DNA of 64,000 nucleotides from Tistlia sp040905785 (GTDB taxonomy: Bacteria > Pseudomonadota > Alphaproteobacteria > Kiloniellales > DSM-21159), in NCBI RefSeq assembly GCF_040905785.1, contig NZ_JBBDQW010000072.1, positions 1 through 64,000 on the forward strand, read 5' to 3'. Within the stretch, counting starts at the first letter, position 1. Each line of letters opens with the position of its first letter. This document shows positions 51,043 to 60,554 of the stretch, in pieces. Made by a program: the position numbers and the translations under genes. A model generated the notes under the pieces. It made no database searches, had not been told where the DNA came from, and saw only the letters and a list, made by a program, of their open reading frames with translations.

Positions 51043-52253
51043 GATCCCGCCTCCCCCAGCTGCTCTCGCCGCGCCTCGAATCGCACCGTGTAGCCGGCGT
51101 CGGTCAGGCCGTGCTCGGTCCGGGTGACGAGGTACTCGCCGGACAGCCGCGCGCCGATCTCGCCGATGCGCACCTTGGTGCCGGCCCGCAACTCCGGCAG
51201 GCCCACGGTGGTGCCCTTGGCCTTGACGACCGAGGCCGCGCGGTCGCGCAGCACGGCGCGCGCCATGTCCCGAGCCTGCTCGCGGCTGAACACGGGCCGG
51301 TCGACGACGAGTTCCTCGCGCGGATCGCACTGCACGAACTCGCGCAGGTCCGCGTTGAGGCGGCGCAGCTCCGGGTCGTCGAAGGCGACGGTCTCGCGGA
51401 TCGCCCGCTGGGCCTGGCGGTCCCAGCCGTTGACCGTCACCGACTTGACCTGGTTGTGGCTGGTGATCGTCGGCTCGAAGTCGATCAGCGTGCGGCCCCA
51501 GTCGAGGCGGAAGTTGACCGGCGGCCGCGCCGAGGCGCCGGGGCCGAAGTAGAGCCGGCGCGGCGTGCCGGCCGCCTCGTTGGCCTCCTGCACGACCAGC
51601 TCGTAGCCTTGCTGGCGGGCCAGGTTGAGCAGGAAGTCGACGTCGTACTGGTTGGTCTGCGCCGTGTAGTCGAGCGTCGGCTCCGCCTCTTCGCGCTCCG
51701 GGTCGACGGCGATCGGCAGCGGGAAGCGCGGCTTGCCCGCGTCCCGCAGGGTCGCGATGTTGCGCGCGATCCAGCTCGGCTTCCGGCCGACCCAGGCGGT
51801 CGTGTACTTCTTGCGCCGCAGCTGGTGGAGCACGTTGAGCCCGGTCACCGTCAGCGTCGGCGCCGAGTCCGCCGGGAAGCGCGGCTCCACCGTGGTGAAG
51901 TTGCCGAGCATCATCGTCAGCAGGTTGTCGGAGTAGCCGAGCTTGATCTCGACCGTCTTCTCGCAGGGCTGGAACAGCCGGTAGAGGCGCGAGGCGGCGT
52001 CGGCGCCGGTCATGTAGTCGGCGGGCTCCGAGCCGATGAACTTGAACCTGCGGCGGTCCGGATCCCAGTTGTTGAGCGACAGCTCGAAGCGGTCGATCTC
52101 GGTCAGCCCGTCGACGTACTTGAGCTCCATGACGTCGCGCAGCACGTTGCGGGGCAGGTTCTCGCCTTCGATGCGGACCTGGAAGGCCGGCGCGTAGAAG
52201 GCCCGGTTCTCCGGCCGGTCGGCCTCCTCCAGGACGGCGCGGAACTCGGTCAT
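51039..52253 (-). CDS. Phage late-control D / gp27-like hub protein (N-terminal half of VgrG-like)
   Basis: A 404-residue central hub protein. FYAPAFQVRIEGENLPRNVLRDVMELKYVDGLTEIDRFELSL matches the opening of eCIS phage late control D/Afp8-type hubs. The segment SPT...VTGLNVLHQLRRKKYTTAW and the later SHNQVKSVTVNGWDRQ are also typical. It would form the trimeric platform linking tube and spike. The start overlaps the LysM gene by four bases. Confidence 0.9.
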   Translation of the reverse strand: MTEFRAVLEEADRPENRAFYAPAFQVRIEGENLPRNVLRDVMELKYVDGLTEIDRFELSLNNWDPDRRRFKFIGSEPADYMTGADAASRLYRLFQPCEKTVEIKLGYSDNLLTMMLGNFTTVEPRFPADSAPTLTVTGLNVLHQLRRKKYTTAWVGRKPSWIARNIATLRDAGKPRFPLPIAVDPEREEAEPTLDYTAQTNQYDVDFLLNLARQQGYELVVQEANEAAGTPRRLYFGPGASARPPVNFRLDWGRTLIDFEPTITSHNQVKSVTVNGWDRQAQRAIRETVAFDDPELRRLNADLREFVQCDPREELVVDRPVFSREQARDMARAVLRDRAASVVKAKGTTVGLPELRAGTKVRIGEIGARLSGEYLVTRTEHGLTDAGYTVRFEARREQLGEAGS

Positions 52254-52972
52254 CGGCCGCGCCTTCCGCTGTCGATCGAGGGCACCGCGAGGCGGGTGCC
52301 GGCGGCGAGGCGGCGGGGGTCCGCGAGGCCATTCGCCTCGGCGATCCGCCGCCACTCGCCGGGCCGGCTGTAGTAGCGCTGGGCGACCGACCAGAGCTGG
52401 TCGCTGCCGCTCAGCAGGTGGCCGTGGGTGCGGTCGGGCGAGGAGAGGTTCAGCTCGTCCAGCTGCTCGCGCATCGTCTTGTATTCGTTGACCGTGAGCG
52501 CGAGCTTGGCGCGCAGCGGCACGCCGCCGCCCGAGAAGAATGTGAAGGTCTGGCGGATGTTGACGATGGTGCCGGTGAAGCTCTCGCGCCGCTGGCCGCC
52601 GAGCTCCGACGCTAGGTTCTCCCCGGGAAAGCCCTTGCCCCAATGGAAGGTCACCGGTGGCGGCGCGTGGCCGGAGGGCTCGATGCGCGCCAGCGAATAG
52701 ACCTTGTCGGTCTCGGTGGTGACGCTGGTCGCGACCGCCCCGGTGCCCTTGTCGGAGGTATCGAAGAACAGCTCGAGGGTCAGCACCTCGGCCTGGCCGC
52801 GCACGAACTGCTGCAGCGGCGCGGTCAGGCCCGGAATCGCGATTTCGGCGAACTGGACGCGCTTCTCCAGCGTCATCTCCGTGGGGTTGAACTGCACCGG
52901 AATGGGGTCGCTGTCGCCGGCCTGCCAGTGGGCGATCAGGTAGGCGCGTCCGGGCGGTGCGCTGCCGGTCAT
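52250..52972 (-). CDS. LysM-containing tube initiator (Afp7/Pvc7-like)
   Basis: A 240-residue protein. The N-terminal domain (PIPVQFNPTEMTLEKRVQFAEIAIPGL...LTLELFFDTSD) is the CIS tube N domain. A C-terminal LysM motif (about 183-232; LSGSDQLWSVAQRYYSRPGEWRRIAEANGLADPRRL, in parts) is standard for gp53-like/Afp7 proteins. It joins the inner tube to the hub. It overlaps both the DUF5908 and hub genes by four bases. Confidence 0.93.
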   Translation of the reverse strand: MTGSAPPGRAYLIAHWQAGDSDPIPVQFNPTEMTLEKRVQFAEIAIPGLTAPLQQFVRGQAEVLTLELFFDTSDKGTGAVATSVTTETDKVYSLARIEPSGHAPPPVTFHWGKGFPGENLASELGGQRRESFTGTIVNIRQTFTFFSGGGVPLRAKLALTVNEYKTMREQLDELNLSSPDRTHGHLLSGSDQLWSVAQRYYSRPGEWRRIAEANGLADPRRLAAGTRLAVPSIDSGRRGR

Positions 52973-53178
52973 GACGGCCCGCCCTGCTGCCGGCTGATGC
53001 CGCCGCGCCCGTCGTCCTCGATGCCCGTCGCCTCGCCGCGCTGCAGCTTCCGTGCCAGGCGCTGGTCGACCGCGCGCAGCACGGCCTCGACCAGCTGCTG
53101 CTTCTCCTGTGGGTCCTGGTAGGAGCGGCCGCCCCTGACGCGGATCGTGCCGACCACCTCGTCGATCTCCACCTGCAT
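52969..53178 (-). CDS. DUF5908 family small protein (Afp6-like)
   Basis: A 69-residue protein beginning MQVEIDEVVGTIRVRGG, with a helical middle (EKQQLVEAVLRAVDQRL) and a Gly/Asp-rich tail. The opening and the position between the second tube and the LysM protein are those of the DUF5908 protein in other eCIS loci. Exact function is unknown in the family. AAAGGAG lies upstream of the ATG. Confidence 0.8.
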   Translation of the reverse strand: MQVEIDEVVGTIRVRGGRSYQDPQEKQQLVEAVLRAVDQRLARKLQRGEATGIEDDGRGGISRQQGGPS

Positions 53179-53201
53179 CGCGCGCTCCTTTCTCCCAGTT
53201 C

Positions 53202-53765
53202 TCAGAAAATCGCGTCGACGACGGCGCCGATGGCGGTGCCGAGGGCGCCGCCCGCGTCCTCGCGGCGGATGCCTTCGTGCGCGATCTCGAGCGACTCGAT
53301 GGCGACCTCGGAGCGGCCGGCGTTAAGCGAGGGCCCGCTCCAGCGCGCCGGCAGCCCCCGGCGGAACGACCAGACGTGGACGGGCGCGCCGTCGGGCTTG
53401 AGCAGCGTGACCAGCCCGTCCTTGCGCTTGCCTCGGCCCTCGAGGAAGTCGTTGAACCAGGTCCAGAGATCGGCGTCGTCGAGCGGGTCGCGCCGGCCGA
53501 CGATGCCGCGCCTCAGCACCAGGTTCGACCAGCGCACCCGCCCGGGGAACTTGAGCACGGCGTCGTTGACGCCGCCGGCCTCGTAGTCCTCGACCGCCAT
53601 GGTCAACTCGAGGCCGGAGACCTCGGAGAAGCCGGCGTAGCTGCGCGTGCCCGCCGTCGACAGGCCGATGGTGCCGGCGCCCGGCCCCTCGGCGCTCTTG
53701 GAGGGCAGGAGGGCGACCGAGAAGTTGTAGCCCGGCACCGGGTCGTAGCGCTTGCCGGTGGCCAT
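53202..53765 (-). CDS. Inner tube protein 2 (gp19-like, Afp5/Pvc5)
   Basis: A 187-residue tail-tube family protein. YNFSVALLPSKS...FSEVSGLELTMAVEDYEAGG, LKFPGRVRWSNLVLRRGIV and LWTWFNDFLEG are canonical, with WSGPSLNAGRSEVAIESLEIAHEG near the end. It is 41 residues longer than tube 1. The ATG overlaps the sheath 2 stop (TGATG). Two tube proteins are normal in eCIS; one usually sits at the baseplate end. Confidence 0.93.
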   Translation of the reverse strand: MATGKRYDPVPGYNFSVALLPSKSAEGPGAGTIGLSTAGTRSYAGFSEVSGLELTMAVEDYEAGGVNDAVLKFPGRVRWSNLVLRRGIVGRRDPLDDADLWTWFNDFLEGRGKRKDGLVTLLKPDGAPVHVWSFRRGLPARWSGPSLNAGRSEVAIESLEIAHEGIRREDAGGALGTAIGAVVDAIF

Positions 53766-55717
53766 CAGGCGGCTCCCACGCTGTCGAGGGCGAGCGCACC
53801 CTGCTCGGCAAGCTCGAAGGCCTCCTCCCGGCGCCCGAGGCGCAGCAGGATGAACTCCAGCGGCCGCGCCGGCGCGACGGCGATGTCGACCAGCAGCTCG
53901 CCGACGGCCCGCGCGCTCGGCGGGTTGTTGGTCTCGTCGCAGCGGACGCGGAAGGCCTCGGCCGGCCGGTCGCCGGCCAGCGCGCCGCCGCGGCGCAGGG
54001 ATTCCAGGAAGATGCCGATGGACTGGGCGAGCAGCGCCCGGGTCTCGGCGCTGTTCGGCTCGAACACCGCCCACTGCGTCGCCGCGTCGAGTGCCCGCCG
54101 CAGCATCGAGACGAAGCGGCGCACCGGCAGGAAGCGCCAGGCGGGGTCGCTGCTCATGGTGCGGGCGCCCAGGATGCGCAGGGGCCGGCCGTCGCGCGCG
54201 GCGATGACGTTGAGGCCGGCGCTGTTGAGCAGGCCGTGGCCGCCGGCCCCCACCTCGAGGCTCGCCGCCTGCGCCCAGGCGAGCGGGCTGTTGGCTGCGG
54301 CCCGGTGCGGCCCGGTTGCGATGTCGGTCGCGGCGATCTGGCCGGCGACATGGCCCGACGGCGGGATCATGCGGGTCGGGGCCAGGCCCAGCGGATCGGG
54401 CACGGCCAGCCAGGGCAGGTAGAGGGCGCCGAAGGCGCTGTCGAAGCGGCTGCGCCAGGCCTGGACCGCGCCCAGCCCGACCGCCTCGCCGCGGACTGCG
54501 CGCCAGGGCGGGTCGACGAGGGCGACCCGGTCGCGCAGCCGCTCGCACTGCTCAAGCATGGCCGCCTGCACCTCGGCGATCGCGGCCTCCCCGAAGCGTG
54601 GCGGCAGCTCGGCCAGGGGCGGCGGCAGCGGCTCGGCGGCGGCCGGCGGCGGCGGGCAGGGCACGCAGGGATCCAGGGTCGGCGGGTCGTAGGACAGGAC
54701 CGGCCGGCGGAGCGGCTCGATCAGGATGTCCGGCACTGCCAGGATCGACAGGTCGCGCTGGTCCTCGAGCGCCGCCAGGCCGGCCTTGAAGTCCGCGGGC
54801 GAGAGCTCGCCGAGGCCGTCGCGGCCGCCGGCGAGCGCCAGCGGCACGCCGGGGACGACCGCCAGCGGCAGGGGGATCTCGCCAGCGGGCCGCTCCGGCA
54901 CCGTGACGGTCAGCGGCGGCGGCGGGCCGGGCAGGACGCCGTCGTCGTCCGGCTCGACGGGCCGCAGCACGTCGGCGACGTATCGCGGGCCGCCGGGGAC
55001 CAGGCTCAGGCCCGCGTAGAGCGCGACCGGCAGGCCGTTGCTGGACACGGCGAGGTCGTAGTCGAGCCGCTCGATACGGACGGGCGCGCCGGGAAGCAGG
55101 CCGGCCAGCGGGCGGTCGGTGGCGCGCCGCGAGGCCGGCTCCGGATGGACGAAATGGAGGAGGCGCGCCCCCGGATCGACGGCGGCCAGGATGCGGTATT
55201 GCTCCGCCAGGCCGGGCTGGCTCAGGCGGACCAGCTGGCCGGCGGCGAAGCCCTCGGTCGCGGCGACGGCCAGGGCGGTGGCGGCGACGGGCGGGTTCGC
55301 GGCCACCGTCTCGGCGCGCCAGGCGGTGTTGATCGTGACGGTGAGGCCGTTGCCCCAGGAACCGGGGCTGGAGGCGGCGATCTCCAGGCCCGGCCCGCCG
55401 CCGGTGTCGGGAATCGAGCGAATGGCGGGGGCCGCCCCGGTCGCCGGGTTGCCGGCGGCGACGCGCACGACCAGGCAGCGGCGGCCGCCGTTCTCGAAGA
55501 AGGCCCGAACGCTGTAGGCGAGGAAGGCGCTGCCGAGATAGCCGCCGAACACCGTCTCGAACTGGCGCATGGTCTCGATGCGCACGGGTCGGCCGAGCGG
55601 GCCCTTCTCGGCGATGCCGACGAAGCCGGTGACGTCGGTGCGCACGACCGAGACGCCGGCGCGGCTGCGGTCGTCGCGCTGGATGTAGACGCCGGGGGTG
55701 TCGGGCAGGCCGGGCAT
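53765..55717 (-). CDS. Contractile sheath protein 2
   Basis: A 650-residue phage-sheath family protein. The N-terminal PGVYIQRDDRSRAGVSVVRTDVTGFVGIAEKGPL (in parts) and the C-terminal RRFVSMLRRALDAATQWAVFEPNS...FRVRCDETNNPPSA carry the sheath signatures. Residues about 145-217 are one copy of the beta module found repeatedly in sheath 1. Residues 335-370 are a Pro-rich linker. It overlaps tube 2 by one base. Confidence 0.92.
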   Translation of the reverse strand: MPGLPDTPGVYIQRDDRSRAGVSVVRTDVTGFVGIAEKGPLGRPVRIETMRQFETVFGGYLGSAFLAYSVRAFFENGGRRCLVVRVAAGNPATGAAPAIRSIPDTGGGPGLEIAASSPGSWGNGLTVTINTAWRAETVAANPPVAATALAVAATEGFAAGQLVRLSQPGLAEQYRILAAVDPGARLLHFVHPEPASRRATDRPLAGLLPGAPVRIERLDYDLAVSSNGLPVALYAGLSLVPGGPRYVADVLRPVEPDDDGVLPGPPPPLTVTVPERPAGEIPLPLAVVPGVPLALAGGRDGLGELSPADFKAGLAALEDQRDLSILAVPDILIEPLRRPVLSYDPPTLDPCVPCPPPPAAAEPLPPPLAELPPRFGEAAIAEVQAAMLEQCERLRDRVALVDPPWRAVRGEAVGLGAVQAWRSRFDSAFGALYLPWLAVPDPLGLAPTRMIPPSGHVAGQIAATDIATGPHRAAANSPLAWAQAASLEVGAGGHGLLNSAGLNVIAARDGRPLRILGARTMSSDPAWRFLPVRRFVSMLRRALDAATQWAVFEPNSAETRALLAQSIGIFLESLRRGGALAGDRPAEAFRVRCDETNNPPSARAVGELLVDIAVAPARPLEFILLRLGRREEAFELAEQGALALDSVGAA

Positions 55718-55734
55718 CGCTACGGGCGCTCCGG

Positions 55735-56175
55735 CTAGACGTCGATGTCGAGGCCCTCATGGCAGAGCTCGACGCTCTCCATGACGACCTCGTTGCTGGT
55801 GGCGTTGAGGCTCGGGCCGGTGACCTTGTTCGGCCAGGCGCTGCGGAAGTTCCAGCGCAGCACGTCCTCGCGCGCCTCGTTCATCAGCACGATGGTGCCG
55901 TCGCGCCGGTCGGCGGCCCCGCCGGCGATGTTGCGGTACCAGGCCCAGAGCTCCTTGTTCTGGGTCACCCCGCGCTTCAGCACGATGTTCGGGTACTTGC
56001 GCAGGCCGGGCAGCTTGCGCACCCAGTTCACCCGGTCGGTGCCCTCGCGGTAGTCGACGGGGTCGCCCTCGGCGTCCAGGCCGGAGGCCTCGGTGAAGGA
56101 GGCGACGGTGACGCCGTCGATCTCGATCCGGAAATTGAACCCGCGGTAGGGGTCGTTACGGTCGCCGGTGGCCAT
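55735..56175 (-). CDS. Inner tube protein 1 (gp19-like, Afp1/Pvc1)
   Basis: A 146-residue tail-tube protein of standard length. FNFRIEIDGVTVASFTEASGLD, YREGTDRVNWVRKLPGL, NIVLKRGVTQNKELWAWY and WPNKVTGPSLNATSNEVVMESVELCHEG are the family motifs. GAGGAG precedes the ATG. It follows sheath 1 by 23 bases. This is expected to be the major polymer of the inner tube. Confidence 0.95.
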   Translation of the reverse strand: MATGDRNDPYRGFNFRIEIDGVTVASFTEASGLDAEGDPVDYREGTDRVNWVRKLPGLRKYPNIVLKRGVTQNKELWAWYRNIAGGAADRRDGTIVLMNEAREDVLRWNFRSAWPNKVTGPSLNATSNEVVMESVELCHEGLDIDV

Positions 56176-56198
56176 GGCGGCTTCTCCTCACCTTTAGG

Positions 56199-59100
56199 TC
56201 AGCCCTCGGAAGAGGCGGTCAGCAGGCCGATGCGGATGATCACGAACTCGGCGGGCTTCACCGGCGCGACGCCGATCACGCAGATCAGCCGGCCGTTGTC
56301 GATGTCGGTCTGGGTCATCGTCGTGCGGTCGCACTTGACGAAGAAGGCCTCCTCCGGCTTCGTCCCCTCGAGCGCGCCGTCGCGCCAGACGTCGGTCAGG
56401 AAGTTCGCCACGCTTCGCCGCACGCGCGCCCAGAGCGGCTCGGCGTTGGGCTCGAAGACGACCCATTGCAGGCCGCGCTCGATCGACTGCTCCAGGAAGA
56501 TCAGCAGCCGGCGTACCGGCACGTACTTGTGGTCGCTGTCGGAGGTGATGCAGCGCGCGCCCCAGACGCGGATGCCGCGCCCCTCGGGCCGGAAGTCCCG
56601 GATCACGTTGATGTTCACCGGGCTCGGGTTGAGGATGTCGTGCTCGCCCTTGTTGAGCCGCCGCGACAGGCCGGTGATGCCCCGCACCACCTCGTTGGCC
56701 GGCGCCTTGTGCACGCCCCGTTCCTCGTCGGTGCGGGCGAAGATGCCCATGACGTGACCGGAGGGCGGCAGGTGGTAGTCCCGGATCAGCGCCAGGTTGT
56801 CCGGCATCGGGTCCGGCACCGTGAGCCACGGGTAGTAGAGCGCGGCGTACTTGGTGTCGAAGGCTTGGCGCTGCGCCTGCACCTCGGCGAGCGTCGCCTC
56901 GGCGGTGGCGGAATCCAGGACGGCGAAGCGGTAGCGCATGAGCTCGCAGTGCGCGATCAGGCCGGCCTGGAGCGCCGCGCTCGCCTGGCCGGGGATCGCC
57001 ACCATGCTGACCTGCGGCATGTTCCGCAGGGCGTGCAGGCCGGTCCGCTCGAGCGGCTCCGGATGGTCGGCGCCGAGGTAGACGGGGTCGGCGAGGGTGG
57101 CGAGGGAATCGTCGCCGCCAACGAGCGGGTGGCGGGCCGGCTCGCGGACGCCCGAGGGCAGCAGGTCGACCAGCGTCTCGGGGCCGGGCCGGATCGCCTC
57201 GGTCGCCGCCAGGTCCGGCGCGAGGTCGGTGACGCGGACGAACTGGGATTCGCCTTCCGGCCGGCCATCCTCGAGACGGGGCGGGCCGTTCGCCGCGCCG
57301 AGCACGCTCGGGAAGTAGCGGCTGTGCCGATGGTCCATCGAGAGGTGGCGGAAGGCCTCCAGGGCCAGGATCTGGTTGTTGCGCGACGGCACGGCGGGAT
57401 CGGGCCGCCGCCGCAGGCGCACGACCAGGCGGAACTCGCGGCTGGCGACCTCGAGCGGCCCGGCGATCGCACCGAGCGCGGCGAGGGTCGCCGCATCGAG
57501 GCCCGGCGCGTCCAGCGTGACGCTGCCGTTCGAAGGGTCGGTGCGCCGCGCCTTGAGCCGCACGGAAGCGCCGGTCGCCGGGTTGGCGACCTCCAGCAGC
57601 GTGCCCGGCTCGACGCCGGTCAGGCTGCTCAGGCGCACCTGCAGCGGCGGATTCAGCGCGACCGTATGGGCGCGCGCCAGGAGGCCGTTCGGCTCGTCCT
57701 CGACCGAGACCAGCAGCCGGTTGCCCCAGGCGCCGACGTCGAGGGCCTCTAGCTCGATCAGGGCCTGCCGCTCGACCGCGGTCTCGCCCATCTCGTGGGT
57801 CCGGGCGAGACCGGCGTTCAGGGTGACGAGGCCGGTATTGGCAGGCACGGCGCTGCCCGCGATCCGATGATAGCTGACTGCGCCGTCCGGCAGCCGCAGC
57901 CGGACCGCGTCGCCGGCGGCGTAGTTCTGGCCGGCGGCGACCAGCAGCTCGCCGTCACCGGCCTCCGCGGTCAGCAGCGTCGCCGTCGACTGGTGGCCGC
58001 CGCCGGGGAAGGCCGGCGGGTCCTGCGCCACGACCGCGGCGCCCGCGGCGTGCTCGCCCGACAGGCCGTGCGCCAGGGTGACGTTGCCCGCGTCCGGGGC
58101 CGCGCCGCGCTCGCCGGGGATGGCGATGACGGTGCCGAACTCCTCGTCCAGGCCGGCGCCGACGCGCAGGACCTGCCCGACCGCGAGGTCGACCCGGTCG
58201 TTCAGGGCGAGCACGCGGGTTCCGGGGCCGGCGGCGCCGGTCAGGGTCTTGGCGGCGATGGCCCCGTCGGCCAGCGTCACGTGCGCCACGGCGCTGCCGG
58301 CCGGGGCCGGCTGGGGCAGCGGCTGCTCCAGCGCCAGCGTGCGCAGCTCGCCCAGGCGGCGCACCTCGTGGTTCGGCGTGCCGGCATCCAGCTCGACCAG
58401 CATGTCGGCGAAGGCGACGTCGGCGTCGGCAAAGACGACAGCGTCGCCGGGCGCGGCCGGCACCGCCAGCGTGCTGGCGCCGGCGGCGCTGGAGAACAGC
58501 TCGACCGCCGTGCCGGCCGGGTAGGCCTGGCCGAGCTGCTCGTTCAGGGCGACGCGGAACAGGCTGCCGCCGAGGCTGACCGGCGCCGCGATCACCGCGG
58601 CGAGATCGCTGGCGCCGTTCGCGCTCATCTGCAGCAGGAAGGGCAGCGCTTCGGCGGCCAGGTTGACGGGGCTGTCGACCACGACCACCCCGGCCCCGGC
58701 CGCGACGTCGGCGTCGAGCGAGAAGGGACCTCCGGCGATCGCCGCGGGGGCGTGGATGCTGAGCGCGTTCGCGGTCGTCGCGTGAGACCGCGCCAGGGGC
58801 CGGCTGAGCGGGACGTGACGGTCGGCGGCAAGCGGCGCGCCCACCACCTGGAGGTACTCGGCGCGGCTGCCGTCGCCGATCCGCAGGAACTCCCCGGCAG
58901 CGACGCCGGATGTATCAAGCAGGTAGAGCAGCGGCGTTCCGGCGGCCCCCTCGCCCTGGCCGGCCCGGCGCAGCAGCACGGTCTCGGCGTCTCCGGGGGC
59001 GCCGCGGTCGAACAGGGCCATCCGTGCCCGCTCGGCCTCTTCCGGTGCCACCCGCACGACGTAGAGCCGCTTGCCGCCGTTGGTGAAGAACCCGCGGACC

Positions 59101-59342
59101 GCGTCCGGCAGGTAGCAGTGCGCCCGGTCGGGGTCGGCCGGATCGGTGAACTCCCCGATCGGCAGGGGTCCGCCGAACCAGCGCTCGAACTCGCCCGCGC
59201 TGGTGATCAGGATCGGGCGGTCCAGCGGCCCGCGCTCCGCGAGCCCGACGACGCCGGCGGTCGAGGTGCTGACGCCCTCGATCGGCTTGGCGCCGGTGTC
59301 GATCTCTTCGAGGTAGACGCCGGGCGCGAGATACTCAGCCAT
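56199..59342 (-). CDS. Giant contractile sheath protein 1 with repeated beta modules
   Basis: A 1047-residue sheath protein, about twice the usual length. Residues 1-115 (LAPGVYLEEIDTGAKPIEGV, GVVGLAERGPLDRPILI) and about 655-1047 (GLQWVVFEPNAEPLWARVRRSVANFL, FFVKCDRTTMTQ, PAEFVIIRIG) are the normal sheath core. Between them lies an insertion with five or six beta modules of 60-75 residues, about 136-196, 213-285, 294-355, 372-438, 461-525 and 563-620. Each reads roughly ...G..L.V.......AG..LRLGDG...E...V........V.L..PLA..H..G.AV. The insertion would sit on the outer surface. The start ATG at 59342 has AGGAGG upstream after a 60-bp gap. Confidence 0.92.
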   Translation of the reverse strand: MAEYLAPGVYLEEIDTGAKPIEGVSTSTAGVVGLAERGPLDRPILITSAGEFERWFGGPLPIGEFTDPADPDRAHCYLPDAVRGFFTNGGKRLYVVRVAPEEAERARMALFDRGAPGDAETVLLRRAGQGEGAAGTPLLYLLDTSGVAAGEFLRIGDGSRAEYLQVVGAPLAADRHVPLSRPLARSHATTANALSIHAPAAIAGGPFSLDADVAAGAGVVVVDSPVNLAAEALPFLLQMSANGASDLAAVIAAPVSLGGSLFRVALNEQLGQAYPAGTAVELFSSAAGASTLAVPAAPGDAVVFADADVAFADMLVELDAGTPNHEVRRLGELRTLALEQPLPQPAPAGSAVAHVTLADGAIAAKTLTGAAGPGTRVLALNDRVDLAVGQVLRVGAGLDEEFGTVIAIPGERGAAPDAGNVTLAHGLSGEHAAGAAVVAQDPPAFPGGGHQSTATLLTAEAGDGELLVAAGQNYAAGDAVRLRLPDGAVSYHRIAGSAVPANTGLVTLNAGLARTHEMGETAVERQALIELEALDVGAWGNRLLVSVEDEPNGLLARAHTVALNPPLQVRLSSLTGVEPGTLLEVANPATGASVRLKARRTDPSNGSVTLDAPGLDAATLAALGAIAGPLEVASREFRLVVRLRRRPDPAVPSRNNQILALEAFRHLSMDHRHSRYFPSVLGAANGPPRLEDGRPEGESQFVRVTDLAPDLAATEAIRPGPETLVDLLPSGVREPARHPLVGGDDSLATLADPVYLGADHPEPLERTGLHALRNMPQVSMVAIPGQASAALQAGLIAHCELMRYRFAVLDSATAEATLAEVQAQRQAFDTKYAALYYPWLTVPDPMPDNLALIRDYHLPPSGHVMGIFARTDEERGVHKAPANEVVRGITGLSRRLNKGEHDILNPSPVNINVIRDFRPEGRGIRVWGARCITSDSDHKYVPVRRLLIFLEQSIERGLQWVVFEPNAEPLWARVRRSVANFLTDVWRDGALEGTKPEEAFFVKCDRTTMTQTDIDNGRLICVIGVAPVKPAEFVIIRIGLLTASSEG

Positions 59343-59402
59343 GGAAGGCCTCCTTGGTGTCGGGGCGGAGCGCGGATGCTGGCGGGCGGAGCATGAGGGT
59401 CC

Positions 59403-60554
59403 TCACGGGAAGACGAGGTCGGCGATGGCTTCGGCCTCGCCGACGAGGGTGACGAGGCGGCGCGCCGGCTGCGGCTGGCCGCCGCCGCTGGCTGTCAGCT
59501 CCAGGTGCGCGAGGCGGTGGATCGGCGGCAGCCGGTAGCGGCCGTCCGGGCCGGTCGGCGCCTGCCACAGCGCGAAGCCGTGGTATTCCTCGGCCGCCGG
59601 CCCGCCGGAGATCTCGATCGTCGGGTTGCCGGGGGACAGGCCGGCCAGTCCGGCCATGAGCAGCGTCCGGTCGCCGCGTCGCCCGTCCCGGACGAGCGGG
59701 TTCGCGGCGCCCGGCACGTTGAAGCCGGTGCGGGCGACCTCGACGCCGGCGGGGTGCGGACGCGCCAGCGGATGGTGCAGGGTGACCCAGGCCGGCTGGT
59801 CATCGCTGGAGGTCGTGTCGATGGCCGCGACCGACAGGTATTCGGTGCGCTCCGGGTCGCCCGGCTCGATCGCCAGCGGCCGGTTCAGCAGCAGCCCCTG
59901 GCGGTTCGAGAGCTTCAGCCGGGTCGCGCCGGCAGCGGCCGCCTGCAGCAGCCTCTTCGGTCCGGCAAGGATGCTGAGCGTGCGTCGCCGCAGGGTGGCG
60001 CCAGCCGGCCTGTCGGCGTAGAGGCCGGCCCACAGGCTGACCCCGTTCGGCGCCGCGCTCGGCCCGAGCAGGGCCTCCACGGTGGCCCAGGCGCCGGTCA
60101 CAGCGACGGTGGCGCCGGCCACCGGCGCGCCGGCCGCGTCGACCGCCCGGCCGCCGATCGCGGTCGGCCGTCGGTGCAGGCCGACGGTGCCGAAGTCGAG
60201 CGGCAGGAAGCTCGCCGGAAAGCCCGGCTGCGGCGGCAGGTCGGCGGCCAGCGAGAGGGGCAGGAAGCCCGCCGCCTCGACCGCAAGCGCGACGCGCGGC
60301 GCCACGCCCGGCCAAGGATCCGGATAGAGCGCCGCGGGCCGCCCGGCTAGGCCGACGAGTCCGCCGGCGCTGGCGCAGGCGTCGAGCCCGCGAAGCGGCG
60401 TCGAGGCCCGTGCCGGCACCCGCGGCGGCGCGCCGGTCAGCTCGTCGACGAGCTGGGCCCGGGCGATCACCTGGTAGCGGGCTGCGGCCGGTGGCGCGGT
60501 CTCGGCCCAGTACTGCCAGTCGAGTCCGCCGGCGGTGACGAGGGTGCTGGTCAT
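59403..60554 (-). CDS. eCIS accessory protein with carboxypeptidase-regulatory-like domains and beta module
   Basis: A 383-residue protein. Residues about 126-155 (AIGGRAVDAAGAPVAGATVAV) have the carboxypeptidase-regulatory/Ig-like pattern, and a second such unit is suggested at about 330-380 (TGPDGRYRLPPIHRLAHLEL). Residues 206-274 (ATRLKLSNRQGLLLNRPLAIEPGD...VTLHHPLARPHPAGVEV) are another copy of the module found in both sheaths. ATGA overlap with the DUF4255 gene. It may decorate the sheath or cap; no enzymatic motif is seen. Confidence 0.72.
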   Translation of the reverse strand: MTSTLVTAGGLDWQYWAETAPPAAARYQVIARAQLVDELTGAPPRVPARASTPLRGLDACASAGGLVGLAGRPAALYPDPWPGVAPRVALAVEAAGFLPLSLAADLPPQPGFPASFLPLDFGTVGLHRRPTAIGGRAVDAAGAPVAGATVAVTGAWATVEALLGPSAAPNGVSLWAGLYADRPAGATLRRRTLSILAGPKRLLQAAAAGATRLKLSNRQGLLLNRPLAIEPGDPERTEYLSVAAIDTTSSDDQPAWVTLHHPLARPHPAGVEVARTGFNVPGAANPLVRDGRRGDRTLLMAGLAGLSPGNPTIEISGGPAAEEYHGFALWQAPTGPDGRYRLPPIHRLAHLELTASGGGQPQPARRLVTLVGEAEAIADLVFP

